Position numbers and translations under genes: made by a program
DNA from: Chimonanthus salicifolius
Taxonomy: Eukaryota; Streptophyta; Magnoliopsida; Laurales; Calycanthaceae
Assembly: GCA_013350335.1 (NCBI GenBank)
Contig: CM023539.1
Location: forward strand, 16,952,223 to 17,016,222
Direction of reading: 5' to 3'
DNA: 64,000 nt
In this document: positions 11,979-23,109 of the stretch, piece after piece
Layout of the letters: the number at the start of each line of letters is the position of its first letter
Numbering within the stretch: the stretch's first letter is position 1
Notes under the pieces: generated by a model
Databases searched by the model: none
What the model was told of the DNA's origin: nothing
Seen by the model: the letters and a program-made list of their open reading frames with translations, nothing else

Positions 11979-12806
11979 GAGTCCACACTCCATCGGTAAT
12001 TCCGATTAACATATATGGGGAGGTATAACAGTGACCTGGTGGTGCCGTCATAAAACACTGCGGACATAATTGGCCAAGGGCACACCTTGATATGGTGATT
12101 TATCAAGGAAACTATCTTTATATGATGTGATTGGATGTGGAATTGGGCGAGTGATCATTTGGCATTGACACCCATGATATGATGCATAAGTAAGCATGAT
12201 TATGATTTGGATATCATGCATTGTATTTTTTGCTTATGAAATGTTTTACAAATATGATACGATGATTCTATCTTGATTTTATACTGGTCATATGTGTACC
12301 ATAACCCTACTTGGAATTCCTACTGGGCATGTTGACTGATGCCGTACTTCTACCCTATAGATGATGGAACAGGGAATGACAAGGACATGGGAAATGAAGG
12401 GAGTCAAGCATAAGAGCTTGGACAGATTTATGATTTTATTTCTTATATTAATTTTGAAGGATGTATTGGGAGAACTGATATTTTGGATTGTAATAACTTA
12501 GAATTATTTTGCTATGGTTTGATGATGTTTAAGTTTCAGTTAATTATATGGTGATTGTCTTCCTTGCTTAATAATGACATGCATATGAATGGTATCGTAT
12601 TCATATAATAATTCTGCAAGTATTCTTAAAGCGTGTGAAATGTTTTAGTGGACTTAGTCCATGTACACGTAAAGGTGTCCAGTTAAGGGTCGAGTTTTGG
12701 AAACTCGGACTTGGCTCGGTTCGTGGCGTTCCTGCTCTCTCTCACTCTTTTATAAAAAAAAATATACTCTGATTTGTGGTGAGTGGAAAAGGGGCGGGGC
12801 GTTACA
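11979..12806 (+). mobile_element. LTR-D: 3' part
   Basis: Resumes the LTR seen at 1094-1201 and matches LTR-E read on the minus strand (GTGGGGAGGTAT, GACCTGGTGGTGCC). It ends GGGGCGTTACA at 12806. Directly after this terminus lies RT-coding sequence of a minus-strand element, so LTR-D either inserted into that element or was joined to it. Its left end is outside the window, so a target duplication cannot be tested; the right candidate copy is AAGCA. Confidence 0.85.
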
Positions 12807-13757
12807 AAGCAACTCATCAATTTATTTCTTCAGTTCAGACATTTCTGCTGGGGCCATCCGGTAATGCAGCAATGATACAGGAGTAGTGCCAAGATAAACT
12901 TTAATCTCGAAGTCAATCTCCCTATTTGGAGGCAAACCAGGGAGTTCTGTAGGAAATACCCCTACGTAGTCTTTCACTACAGCAGATAGTTCAGTCATTG
13001 ACACCTTATCTAGTCTAATGTTGTTCAGTATGAGATGGTTCATTTCTTCATGTAATCTCTTGGTCATAGGGATGTTCTATCTGTTGGCATGTACTATAAG
13101 CCATTTTCCCTCGGGTGACCAAAATATCACCCAGCGAAGATGACAATCAATGCTGGCCTAGAAGGTAGCCAACCAGTCCGTGCCAAATATAATGTCGTAT
13201 TCTGTCAACTCCAGTACCAAGTAGTTGAACTTAAATCTGAACTCAGCAAGTTCAGTATCTGCAGAGGTGCAGATTAGTCCCAGTGATGTGTCTCCAACAA
13301 GGGATACAATAGTGAGTGCAGTGGATAATTATTGTACTAAGATACCAGTAGCAGATATGAAGACAGCAGATATAAAAGAGTAGGATGCTCCTTACTCAAA
13401 TAACGCGAAAGCATAAGAACTACCAACTACTGCCATACCTTGAATCACCGAGTGATCTATCATCTTTGGAAGAGGAACGAAAGTATATAGCCGTCCAGAT
13501 CCTGTCGGAATGGGTGCCCGTCATGTTTGGTTGTATGCTCTAGATGCTTGCGACTGAGCTGGACGAGCTGGAGGACGGAAATAACCCCTGGAGTATGAAG
13601 ATTTGTTGTTGTGTGGGCACTCCCTCTTGATAAGGCCATGCTGGCCACACTGATAACAGGTGTTAACACCTCGAGGAGCCTGAGAGATTGGTTCTAATGT
13701 GGAGGGCTGATTGGGACGAAAACCTCCAGTGGAAACAGTAAAGGTTGAGGGTCTCAT
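12807..13757 (-). pseudogene. Ty3/gypsy zinc knuckle, protease and start of RT (broken)
   Basis: One minus-strand frame carries three recognisable parts in the usual gypsy order. At 13610-13652 there is a knuckle with C-x2-C and a final C, but Leu stands where the family has His. Near 13400-13412 the protease Asp-Ser/Thr-Gly site reads Glu-stop-Gly, so the active site is gone. At 12822-13067 lies the start of reverse transcriptase, with the pre-RT words GLPPNREIDF and YRMAPAEMSELKK typical of chromovirus RTs. The sequence then stops at the LTR-D end at 12806, so the RT catalytic motif, RNase H and integrase are absent from the window. Plant chromovirus (Tekay/Del-like) is the likely lineage, inferred from RT words, the primer site and long LTRs. 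It is dead as a coding unit. Confidence 0.85.
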
Positions 13758-14539
13758 CTCTTATGAGAGCGGAAAGTACTTCCCCCACTCTGACCTCGTC
13801 GGTTATCCACAAATCTAACTGTCTCCATCAGCTCTTGTTCGGCTATACTAGCCCGACTGACCACTTCTGCCAAAGTAGTTGATTTGAATATAGTGACCTT
13901 GGCTCTAATGCTAGGTCGCAGGCCTCGCTCAAACTTTTGGGCCTTCTTTTATTCTGTGTCGACCATGTATAAAGCATAACATGATAGATGGAGGAATTCT
14001 TGATAATAATCTACAACAGTCATGGTGCCCTGAACCAAAGATATGAACGCCTATGTCTGACGCTCTTTCTCTTCCTCTGGAAAGTAATGATCCAAAAACA
14101 TCGCAGCGAACTGGTCCCAAGTCATCTTTGTCCTATCCTCCGCTGGAATCTGTGCTTGTTGACTATCTATTACTTTCCATCATTTGCCGGCATCGTCTAC
14201 CAATTGTGAAGTAGCCAGTAGTATTCTGTCCTGGTCATCAGTGATCTTGAGCAGCTTCAAGATCTTTGTAATATTCTCGATCCAGTTCTCCGCTCCTACA
14301 GGTCCTTCCTTCCCATTGACATAAGGAGGACGTTGTTGTTGGAAATCCCTAACCATTGTTCGGTCCTGAGATTCATTGGAGGTTGTGCCTCCATTGCCGT
14401 TTTGGTGTTGCAGTAGAACGGAGGTGACCACTGCCTGTACGAGGCTCTGTAGCTCAGGAGGTACCTCAAGAATGTTCACACTGTCCTATTTCTCTTCCTG
14501 ATGCAGGTTCTGTCGGGTATTTCTTCTTCTTGGAGGCAT
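13758..14539 (-). pseudogene. Ty3/gypsy gag (broken)
   Basis: The minus-strand frame opens with ATG at 14539 (MPPRRRNTRQN) and runs through a Retrotrans_gag-type core, with words such as ENITKILKLLKI and FLDHYFPEEEKER. It matches the second gag at 54824-55572 closely by eye. Several in-frame stops are present, including TAG early on, TGA at a position where the other copy has Trp, and TAG at a Gln position. The frame then shifts near 13758 before the zinc knuckle. Many of these stops fit C-to-T change, as expected from decay of methylated DNA. Gag would form the particle core if intact. Confidence 0.88.
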
Positions 14540-14973
14540 TTTCCTAAGTCATAGAAATATTGATTGACTTAGTTTTCTCATAAGATTTTATGTACATATA
14601 CTTGGGGAAAATTGCCTAATCATCATCTTGTATTTCTTGTTTAGGGGAATTTTACTATGTATCATATAATGTTTCTTATTTTGGGGAAAATCAAGATGTT
14701 TCTTGTTCAGGGGAGGGACAACCTATTTTGTTATGTTTGATAAATCCATCATTTATAGTGATTGTCCTTCCCTTGCTATGGTTTTTCTCATCAAGTGTTG
14801 TTCTCAGATTGAATGTTTACATTCTGACTCTCATCAAAATAAATTAATCTGGCCCCCGTGCAGCAGACTCCGAAGAGTCGGTCAGTTGGGATTCTTATCT
14901 GTCGGTGAGACATGATACCGTATTAATCTTACTTTGCGAGATTCAACACTTCCAGTTTCGCTCTGATACCAAC
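14540..14973 (-). other. 5' leader of the LTR-E element
   Basis: Untranslated leader between primer site and gag ATG on the minus strand. On the plus strand it shows repeated GGGGAAA/GGGGAGGG words (14600-14720), also present in the leader of the LTR-O element. No coding potential. Confidence 0.7.
14960..14971 (-). promoter_or_regulatory. Primer binding site, initiator Met-tRNA
   Basis: The minus strand reads TGGTATCAGAGC two bases after the LTR end TTACA. This is the standard plant LTR-element site for the 3' end of initiator Met-tRNA. It proves that LTR-E is a 5' LTR on the minus strand and sets the LTR boundary for the family. Confidence 0.93.
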
Positions 14974-17471
14974 TGTAATACCCCGCCCTTTTTCACTCGC
15001 CACAAATCAGAATATATATATTTTTTTAAAATGAGTGAGAGAGAGCGGGACATCACGACTCGAGTTAAGTTCGAGTTTCCAAAACTCGACCCTTAACTGG
15101 CTACCTTTAAGTGTGCACGGACTAATTCCACTAAAACATTTCACACGCTTTTCTGAATACTTGCGAAAATAATATATGAATAAGATGTTATCCATAATCA
15201 TGTCATCATTAAGCAAGAAAATCCAATCACCATATAACTTCAAATAAAACATAAAGATAATCAAACCATAGCAAATAGTTTCTAAGTTATTACAATCCAA
15301 AATATCAATCCTCACAATACATCATAAACATCAAAACCAATTAAATTAAACTTCATTCATTCCAAGCTCCTACGCTTGGCTCCCTTCATGCCTCATGTAT
15401 GTTTCCTTGTCATTCCTTGTTCCATCATCTATAGGGTAGAAGTAGAGCATCAGTCAACATGCCCAGTAGGTATTCAAAGTAGGGTTATGGTACACATAGG
15501 ATTAATATAAATCAAGATAGATACACCATATCATATTTGTAAAATACCTCATAAATAGTAAAAAAAACAATGCATGATGTCCATGTCATAATCATGCTTG
15601 CATATGTGTCATGTTATGGGTACCAATGCCAAATGATCTCTCACCCAATTTCCATTTCCAATCACACCATACATAAATAGTTTCCTTGATAAATCGTCAT
15701 ATCAAAGTGTTCCCTTGGCCAATTGAGTCCGCAGTGTTTTGTGAAGGCACCACCAGGTCACTGTATACCTCCCCACATATGATTAACTGAGACTATCAGT
15801 GGAGTGTGAACTCCTCCCTCTGCGCAGGGTTTCGGGACTGTCTACCCAGGAGCTCTTTGGCCCAAATTACACCGTACCCATTTCTAGCATCCCGGACAAG
15901 GTCAAAATCTCAACAGTTTACATAGCTTCATACAAGCTAGTCTCAAACCCAAGTCAAGTCTAGACCTCTCATAACTTGGTTTGCTAGTCACATGTATTTC
16001 CTCCCATGCCATACATGAGATAATGTATGTAAGTATACCATTTCATTTCAAATTACATATTATCATTGAAAATCAGTTCATAAACATATACCATTTGTTT
16101 AACCAAATTAAACATCATATTCGTAATAAAAACCAGTGTCATATATAATCCATAGTGTCTCAATAAGGTAGGAATCCTACCAATGTCCAATATACTGTCC
16201 TTTTCTTGTTTTGCAAGAACAACGCTAACGATCACGTGAAAATGAATCAAACTCCTCCTGCGAATCTCTTTTCCTTGTCAAATTCAATCACATATATTAA
16301 TTTGATTTTCCATTTTAATTTCATCATCCCTTACATCCTTCCAGATAGACAGAGGCATCTGGAAAATAATTTCAAAATAAAACATTCTAATTTAGTCGAC
16401 TGAATCATGCCCAATTACTATTCTCTGCCTCACCCGCAAACCTCCAGTCGACTGAATCGCAGCTGACTATGGGTCAAATCTTTTGTGTTCTCGGTCAACA
16501 CATTTTTAGTCGACTAAATCACAGATTTAGTCGGCTGACTTTGGATCAAATCATTTGTGTGTTCGGCTAGTATACATTCAGTCGACTAAATCAAAGATTC
16601 AATCGGTTGAATTATCAACAAACCGTTTATGTGTTTGGTAAGCATAACTTCAGTCGACTGAATCATAAGATTCAGTCTGCTAAAACACACCAGATCACTT
16701 ACTTGTTTGGTACGTCTACGTTCAATAGGATTCAGTCGGCTGAAACACCAATAGACCCCATCTATGCTTAGCCAGTGTACTTTCACTCTGCTGAGTCATA
16801 GGATTCTGTCGGCTGAAACACCCAGATATCCCTTATGTACTCGGCCAACACCCTTTCAGTCGACTAAATCCTGAGATTCAGTCGGCTGACTTCTTTGTCA
16901 GTTTTCTCTGATTGCATGCATGGTTAGGCCCTTCTTCATGAAAGCCATCCTAATCATTTTTAAACATAGATTTCATCTTCCACACTTCTCTTAGTGAATT
17001 TACTCTATCCTCTAGCCAAGGCCATACATGTGGTGGTCACCACATGGCACTTGGGTCTCATCTTGGCCATGTCACTTGATGATGTGGCACATTGTTTACT
17101 TGGCTTCCATGTGATGACATGCATGCCACATCACTCACATGCCACCTCACTTGATGAGGTGGATTTTAATGCATTAAATACATTAAGTATTCAATTCAAA
17201 TAATGTAATTAAACTTACCCAATTACTTTAAAATTAAGCTTACTCATGATTCATTGGGTCTTAATTGGGTAATTGACCCATTTACTTTAAACTTATCCAA
17301 TTACTTTAAAATCAACTCATCTATGACCCATTGGGTCTTAATTGGATAATTGACCCATTTCTTGCCCATCTAATGTCAATTTCCACTTTTTCAATCTCAA
17401 ATTCCATTAATTCGCAATTCAAATGGACTATTCCAATATATTCATAAGTAAGGAAAATCCGGGGTGTTACA
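14974..17471 (-). mobile_element. LTR-E: 5' LTR of a minus-strand Ty3/gypsy element
   Basis: On the minus strand it starts TGTAACACCCCGG at 17471 and ends GGGGTATTACA at 14974, 2498 bp. It is followed in that direction by a primer site and gag. It shares its downstream half with LTR-D. In place of the GGTTCGGCC array it has an array of TCAGTCGACTGA-type hairpins at 16395-16890. The GGTAGGAATCCTACC palindrome lies near 16165. The right flank begins ATGTG; the other flank is lost. Confidence 0.92.
16395..16890. repeat. AGTCGACTGAATC hairpin array, LTR-E
   Basis: About seven units at a spacing near 70 bp. Each unit pairs AGTCGACTGAATC with GATTCAGTCGGCTGA across a 2-6-base loop. Several units have drifted. 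The shared core TCAGTCGACTGA is itself a perfect 12-bp palindrome. The sequence between units contains repeated GTGT.TTCGG words. Confidence 0.9.
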
Positions 17472-18407
17472 ATGTGCACCTGGTACTTGCAAAGTATCTC
17501 CATTTGCAGAACTCCTAGTATGTATGCCATCTGAGTGAAGAACATATTCTAGTGATGAATGTTCTGCTCGGAAGTAGGCTAGAGCTACGGGTAGAATATC
17601 GCTCATTTCACAACCGTCTCGTGCACGACTATGCTTATTGGAAGCTAAGCCTGTACTGACGCATGAGACTGCACCAAAACACCTGTTGAACATTAGGGTG
17701 CTTATTGCTTACTGTCATTTACTATAGTCTGTACCCTCTAGGTTGAACTCTCAATACTCTCCATTGGAGAAATACGAGACCATGCTATAGGTAATTTATT
17801 TACTTTATGTTTTAAAGAGCCATGCCTTGGGCATTCTTTTGTTCTTTCTATGTTTTGATTTTCAAATCTTCATAGAACACCCCGTTTTAGGTGTTATTTT
17901 AAACTTTCTTACTTTTGATTCAGTTTCTCTTTAATTTGAAAGCTCTTTTTCTGCATTTATTTACGCGTGTATTATTGCACGCTTTGCTTTCCGAAATCTT
18001 TCTTTTTGACTTGTACTTGCATGTTTTTTACTTTCTCTCTAAAGGACTAAAAATATTAAATTATAAAATTTATCTCCACATGTGTTGGAGAGTGCAAAAT
18101 TTCTATACCCATGTATTTATTCAGTTTTAATTTTTTACAATCTTCTTTAAAACACTCGCTAGTTAACGATGAGGAGATTCAACCACACTATCTCATTTTT
18201 GAAATGCATCACATATTGCATTTAAATCAAAAAAATTATACCGTTGATCCTACGGCAATAGTGGGGGCCCATGGATAATGAATTGACAGAAAAGATGTGA
18301 TCAGGACCAGAATACGATACCGACACTGCTCACACGTTAAGGGATAATTTTGATGTTTCTGTATATGAAACGTGAGCATATGAAAGTGTCCAGGAGCTGA
18401 GGCCTAG
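17472..18407. other. Unidentified DNA between LTR-E and LTR-K
   Basis: About 0.9 kb with no repeat signature shared with the LTRs and no convincing gene. An 83-codon minus frame at 17442-17693 extends into LTR-E and lacks any motif I know. 17790-18140 is T-rich. This may be the old target sequence of both neighbours or a fragment of an unrecognised element. Confidence 0.5.
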
Positions 18408-19740
18408 TGTCACGCCCTGACCCAAAAATAAGCATGTTAAGTAGATAATTTTTTCTTTTTCGCATATCACACGTGGGAAACACACGTGTGCTCACAACTG
18501 AATCATAAAAACCAGAAATAACCTCAAATACCATTAATATCTCAAAGGTCTATACATTCTTCTAAAATGAATGCCATCAAAACTTCTTAAACTTATTACA
18601 TCTGTTTCATCAATAAAAGAAACTATAACTAACATAATCATGCTAAAAACAAATAATCCAATAATCATGTGGTGCGTTTAAAGCAGCATATTAGTGACTA
18701 AGCTCATCCTCTTAGTCCTTCGGACCCAACTGGTGGAACATTACCTGAAATTGCATGGACGTGGTACAAACAATACCCAGTGAGGAAATATATGCATGCT
18801 ACACACTCACTCACCCACATGATGATGTATGAAATGGAATATAAATAAGGATATGCTATCATGTCATGCTATCAAAACCATCTGTGGGAACACAAGCCCA
18901 CTCAATGATACCTCTATGGAACGGGCTGTCAAATAATATCATGATCCCTTGAGAGACATAGGCCACGACTTACAAAGTGGGAGATCTGCATAAAACATAT
19001 CCAGTCTACCTCACCCTGCGTCCCTTCACCACTTTGGTGATTAAGTGAAGCTCGAAAGTTATCGATATATGTCTTACCAAGTTAGTATCACTTTCGTAGG
19101 GTTCACAAGTATCTAACCCTGCGTAACACTACATACCAAGTGTATAAAGTAGTCATGAGAGCATCCTACAGCGCGAAGCATGTGAAGGGCTATACTCCTC
19201 AAAAACAACGACAAATAGTCGTGTGAGTGTCCTACTGCGAGAATCATGTGAGGGGCTATACTCCTCAACGACAACCACAAATAGCCGTGAGAGCGTCTTA
19301 CAGCGTGAAGCATGTGAGGGGCTATACTTCTTGACGGAAGCCTGACAGGACCAAGTCCAATAGCCGATGCCACCGTTCCAATAGCGTTCCTTAAATCTAA
19401 ATCATCATCCTGTCACACCAATCTCCTCTAGACAGTGGAGACTCACACTAATGGGGCCCAAACAAGATAAATGTACATCATCAAGTCCTATATACTCTTT
19501 GGGTCTCATCCCAACACTAGTAATTCTCAATATCATCATGCCATTAATACAATATCCCATACTGACATCCTAGATAACCTCCTAGGCACACATCAATGAG
19601 TAATGCAAAAGAGATCATATTCATAATTACATGGGAAATATATATGTCATAATCATATCATGACCATAATTTCACAAAAATAGCAAGCACATTCCATTAC
19701 GTTTCATACATTCGACATAATTATCACATTGGGTTGTTTT
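18408..19740 (-). mobile_element. LTR-K: LTR of a different gypsy-type family
   Basis: The plus strand begins TGTCACGCCCTGACCC, the reverse complement of a GGGCGTGACA LTR end. It shares the ACCCAGTGAGG-type block (18776) and a downstream tandem repeat with plant gypsy LTRs but not the hairpins or termini of the main family. LTR-F interrupts it at 19740 with duplication GTTTT, and a 61-bp remnant continues at 24519. No primer site is visible beside 18408. Confidence 0.6.
19141..19335. repeat. 66-bp tandem repeat in LTR-K
   Basis: Three units with GTGAGGGGCTATAC near 19182, 19248 and 19314, separated by 66 bp each. Confidence 0.85.
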
Positions 19741-20429
19741 TGTAACGTCCGCCCCATTTTCACCGAAATCAGAGTCTAAATTTTTTTTTTTTGAAATAAA
19801 AGTGACAACGTGTGCGGACGTCACGACGCGAGTTAAGTCCGAGCTTCTAAAGCCCGACCCTTAACTGGCCAACCCCAGGCGTACGCAGAACGAAGTCCAC
19901 GAGAAAAGTTCACGCGTAGGAAGTAAGCTCGAGGAATATAATTAGATGCAGAACAATATAATAGAGGTTATCCTACCAGTTTTTAGATAGAACGGAAGAT
20001 GCATCATTAATTTACTAAAATCCCTCATAATCATAATGTCCAAATATGAAATCCAAACTATAGTAAAAAATCCAAAATTATTACAATCCGACAAGCTAAG
20101 CTACTTAAATTACATTTCCGAAATAAAAACTTAAACAAAAGTAAGTAGCCGCTTTCCCAAGCTCCTAAGCTTGACTGCCGTCGCTTCCACCGTTTCCTCC
20201 TTCTCCTGCGTCATCAGCTAGGGTAGAAGTAGGGCGTTAGACAACGCGCCCAGTAGGACTCCGAGTAGGGCTAGCACATGGATTAGTGATAACAAACATA
20301 CTGATAACAATATAATAAAACCATATGATGAATGCCATGCCATGGGTGTCTATGTCATGTGTCCCACCCATCATCTATATCATCATAAAATGTCATATCC
20401 CCCTTGACGGCAAAACCTCGTCAAGGTGT

Positions 20430-20670
20430 CCCCATGTTTGCTTCTCGGTCGCCCCGACGGAGCATGGACTCCGGTTATCGCCTATCAGGCTATCCCCATG
20501 TCTGTTCTCAGTCGCCCCGACGGAGCATGGACTCCGGTTATAGCCTATCAGGCTATCCCCATGTTTGTTCTCGGTCACCCCGACGGAGCATGGACTACGA
20601 TTATAGCCTATCAGGCTATCCCCATGTCTGTTCTCGGTCGCTCCGACGGAGCATGGACTCCGGTTCCTTT
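20430..20670. repeat. 63-bp tandem repeat in LTR-F, four units
   Basis: Units start near 20430, 20494, 20557 and 20620. It is the same repeat as at 234 and 6267. Long frames on both strands run through it because the period is a multiple of three. Confidence 0.9.
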
Positions 20671-21534
20671 ATTTTCCCGCCCATGCCATGCATGAGATGT
20701 AAGTGCATTATGCTATGTAGTATAGATATATATAATTCATATCTTTAATACATACAATCCATAGCATTGGAAATATAAGCCATAGCATTTAAAATATAAT
20801 CCATAGCATTTAAAGGCCATCTTAAAATAGATCATATAATTACCGAAATAAAATACTGAAACCATCACATACACATAATCCACGGCTGACAAAAAGGTAG
20901 GAATCCTACCAAATACCGATAACGTCCATTTCCGTTTTCGTCTGACAATTCCGGTCGCTGATCGCGTACCGTTTGCGATGTCTCGATACCTTGTTATACA
21001 TTTCCAAGTTAGTCTATATCTTATCCATGATTAAGTCCCTAACTGATCATAAACCTAGATCCATTAATGATCCTTAACCATGTTACAAGATTATCATAAA
21101 TCAGCTCTTAACTTAGCCTCTTTTCCATTGCTTTAAATACAAGCATAATTCCAAATTTTGCCCATTTAAACATTCTAATTTTGTGAGCTTAAAACGCAGC
21201 AACTCTAGGTTTCATTTAATCACTCGTAATGTCACCTTAATGCACCCAAGTTCATGTCCAACCTACATGGGATTCAGCCATGTACCATGCCGAACCCATG
21301 GTTCTTCATTGTGGCCCATAATTACAGTTTTGCCACTACACTTTTCGATGACTAATCACTCAATTATCCATGCATAATTAAATCCATAACTAATCCATAC
21401 ACTTTGATCCATTAATGACTTACCAATCATGTCATAGGATCATTAAAATTAGTCCCTTTAATTTTACATAATCCCCATTTATCCTACCAGATTAACGGTG
21501 ACCTCTGAAAATACTCAAAACTGTACATTTCAAT

Positions 21535-22125
21535 TCAGTCGACTGAACTAGGAGTTCAGTCGATTGAAATACATATTCCATCAGCTGAAACATGACTCAC
21601 AACATTTCAGTCGACTGAATCATAGATTCAGTCTGCTGACTTTGAATCCGATTATCTATTTGTTCTGCCAGTTTACTTTCAGTCGACTGAAATACACATT
21701 CAGTCGACTGAAACATGGTTTCGTAACCTTTCAGTCGACTGAATCACAGATTCAGTCGGCTGACTTTGAATCAGGTTATCTATTTGTTCAGCCAGTTTAT
21801 TTTCAGTCGACTGAATCATAGATTCAGTCGGCCGAACTACCAACCAACCATTTACATGTTCAATAAGCATCCCTTCAATCGACTGAATCATATATTCAGT
21901 CGGCTGAAACTTCCAGAACCCTTTTCTTATCCGAGAAGTTTGTGTTCAGTCGACTGAATCATCAGATTCAGTCGGCTGAAACTCCCAGAAACTCCTTCTA
22001 TTATCAGCCACCATTAGTTCAGTCGACTGAATCCCTTATTCACTCGGCTGAAACTCCTAGAAACTCGTTTCTGATTCGTCCATTATCAGTTCAATCGACT
22101 GAATCTTTGATTCAGTCAACTGACT
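21535..22125. repeat. TCAGTCGACTGA hairpin array, LTR-F
   Basis: About nine units near 21537, 21607, 21678, 21731, 21805, 21876, 21944, 22018 and 22088, mostly 70-74 bp apart. In the unit at 21731-21763 the arms are 15 bp with one mismatch and a 3-base loop. TCAGTCGACTGA alone is a perfect palindrome, so each unit is a palindrome within a palindrome. Confidence 0.92.
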
Positions 22126-23109
22126 GTTTTGTCAGTCTTTTCCATTGCATATTTTGTACACCCTTCCTTCATGGTTTCCTTAAAAAAAGAACATACATCT
22201 TGTTTGGAGATACTTACTAATCCGTGATTCTCCCGGTTGTCTCTTGCTCCTCTTGTTCCTTAGCCTTTCTCCTTCTTCTTTCTCCTTGACACTCGGCCAA
22301 TGGTGAGCTTGATCAAGATGAGATCCCCAAGGTTTGGTTCGGCCAAGGTGTAGTAGGTTGGAGAGGGAAAAAGGAGGAGAGAATGGGAAAATATCTCAAG
22401 TCTTGGGTCTCAGGAGTATGGTCGGCCAAGCTTGGGTTCTCTTCTTTCCTTCTAAGTCTCTTTCTCTTCTTTTCTCTTTGGTGTTTTCTTTGGAAGAGAG
22501 GGGAGGACGGTTTTGGAAGAGATGGAGAGATGGGGAGAGAGATGAGAGAAATGAGATGAAAAACCATCTCCCATGTAATCTTGGTCTTGACTCCATCGAC
22601 CAAGCAATCATGGAGGGGGGTATGGCCTTGCATGCCCCCAATCTTAGGGCCATTGTCCCCTTAGTGGGGGTGGTTGGGATGAGGTGGAACCACCACCCAT
22701 TCCAACGATTTTGGTGAGTCAAATAAGATGGAAATCATCTTGACTCACCCCTTTTCTTATGTGACTCACTTAATTATTTAATTTATTACTTAACTTAGCC
22801 CCTTTAATTTTATAATTTAATTTCTATTTATTTCCCTTCAATTCCTTCATGAATCCACCCATGGTTGACCAAGTCAACCATGGTGGCCGGCCCCACCAAT
22901 TCCTTAGCCAACGCGCCACCTCACTTGATGAGGTGGAGGTGGGTCCCACTTGGTTATGCTAGCTTAATCATCTCATCATTACTTTAGGGGGTTTTAATTC
23001 CAATCAATTGGGTCACCTTTCGGTCCATGGCCCAACTAAATTATTTTCTACCATTTACCTTAGAGTTTGAATCAATTTTGATCCATTGGATCCCACATGG
23101 TTATCGGAC

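Larger units (their letters stand above)
19741..23109 (-). mobile_element. LTR-F: solo Ty3/gypsy LTR, main part
   Basis: The plus strand starts TGTAACGTCCGCCCC. On the minus strand the LTR begins at 24518 with TGTAATAGCCC. The perfect target duplication is GTTTT (19736-19740 and 24519-24523). It is split by LTR-G at 23110-24329, leaving about 3.56 kb of LTR. It holds a four-unit 63-bp repeat (20430-20670), the GGTAGGAATCCTACC palindrome (20895), a worn GGTTCGGCC hairpin near 21268 and a large TCAGTCGACTGA hairpin array. Frames at 22313-22722 on both strands are overlapping shadows without domains. Confidence 0.92.

Noticed and set aside
17442..17693. 83-codon minus frame beside LTR-E
   Set aside because: Begins outside and ends inside the LTR, with no recognisable motif; listed only as unidentified DNA.
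20325..20748. Overlapping repetitive frames on both strands (also at 193-408, 6169-6478, 53022-53288, 58399-58635, 63498-63826)
   Set aside because: They are translations of the 63-bp LTR tandem repeat, whose period is a multiple of three; no domain and both strands open.
21535..22125. CRISPR-like array: palindromic repeats with even spacing
   Set aside because: Plant nuclear context, inside an LTR with target duplications, no cas genes, and the between-repeat sequence is itself repetitive.
22313..22722. Two overlapping 106-127-codon frames in LTR-F
   Set aside because: Opposite-strand shadows in a purine/pyrimidine-rich part of an LTR; same block in other LTRs is not open.
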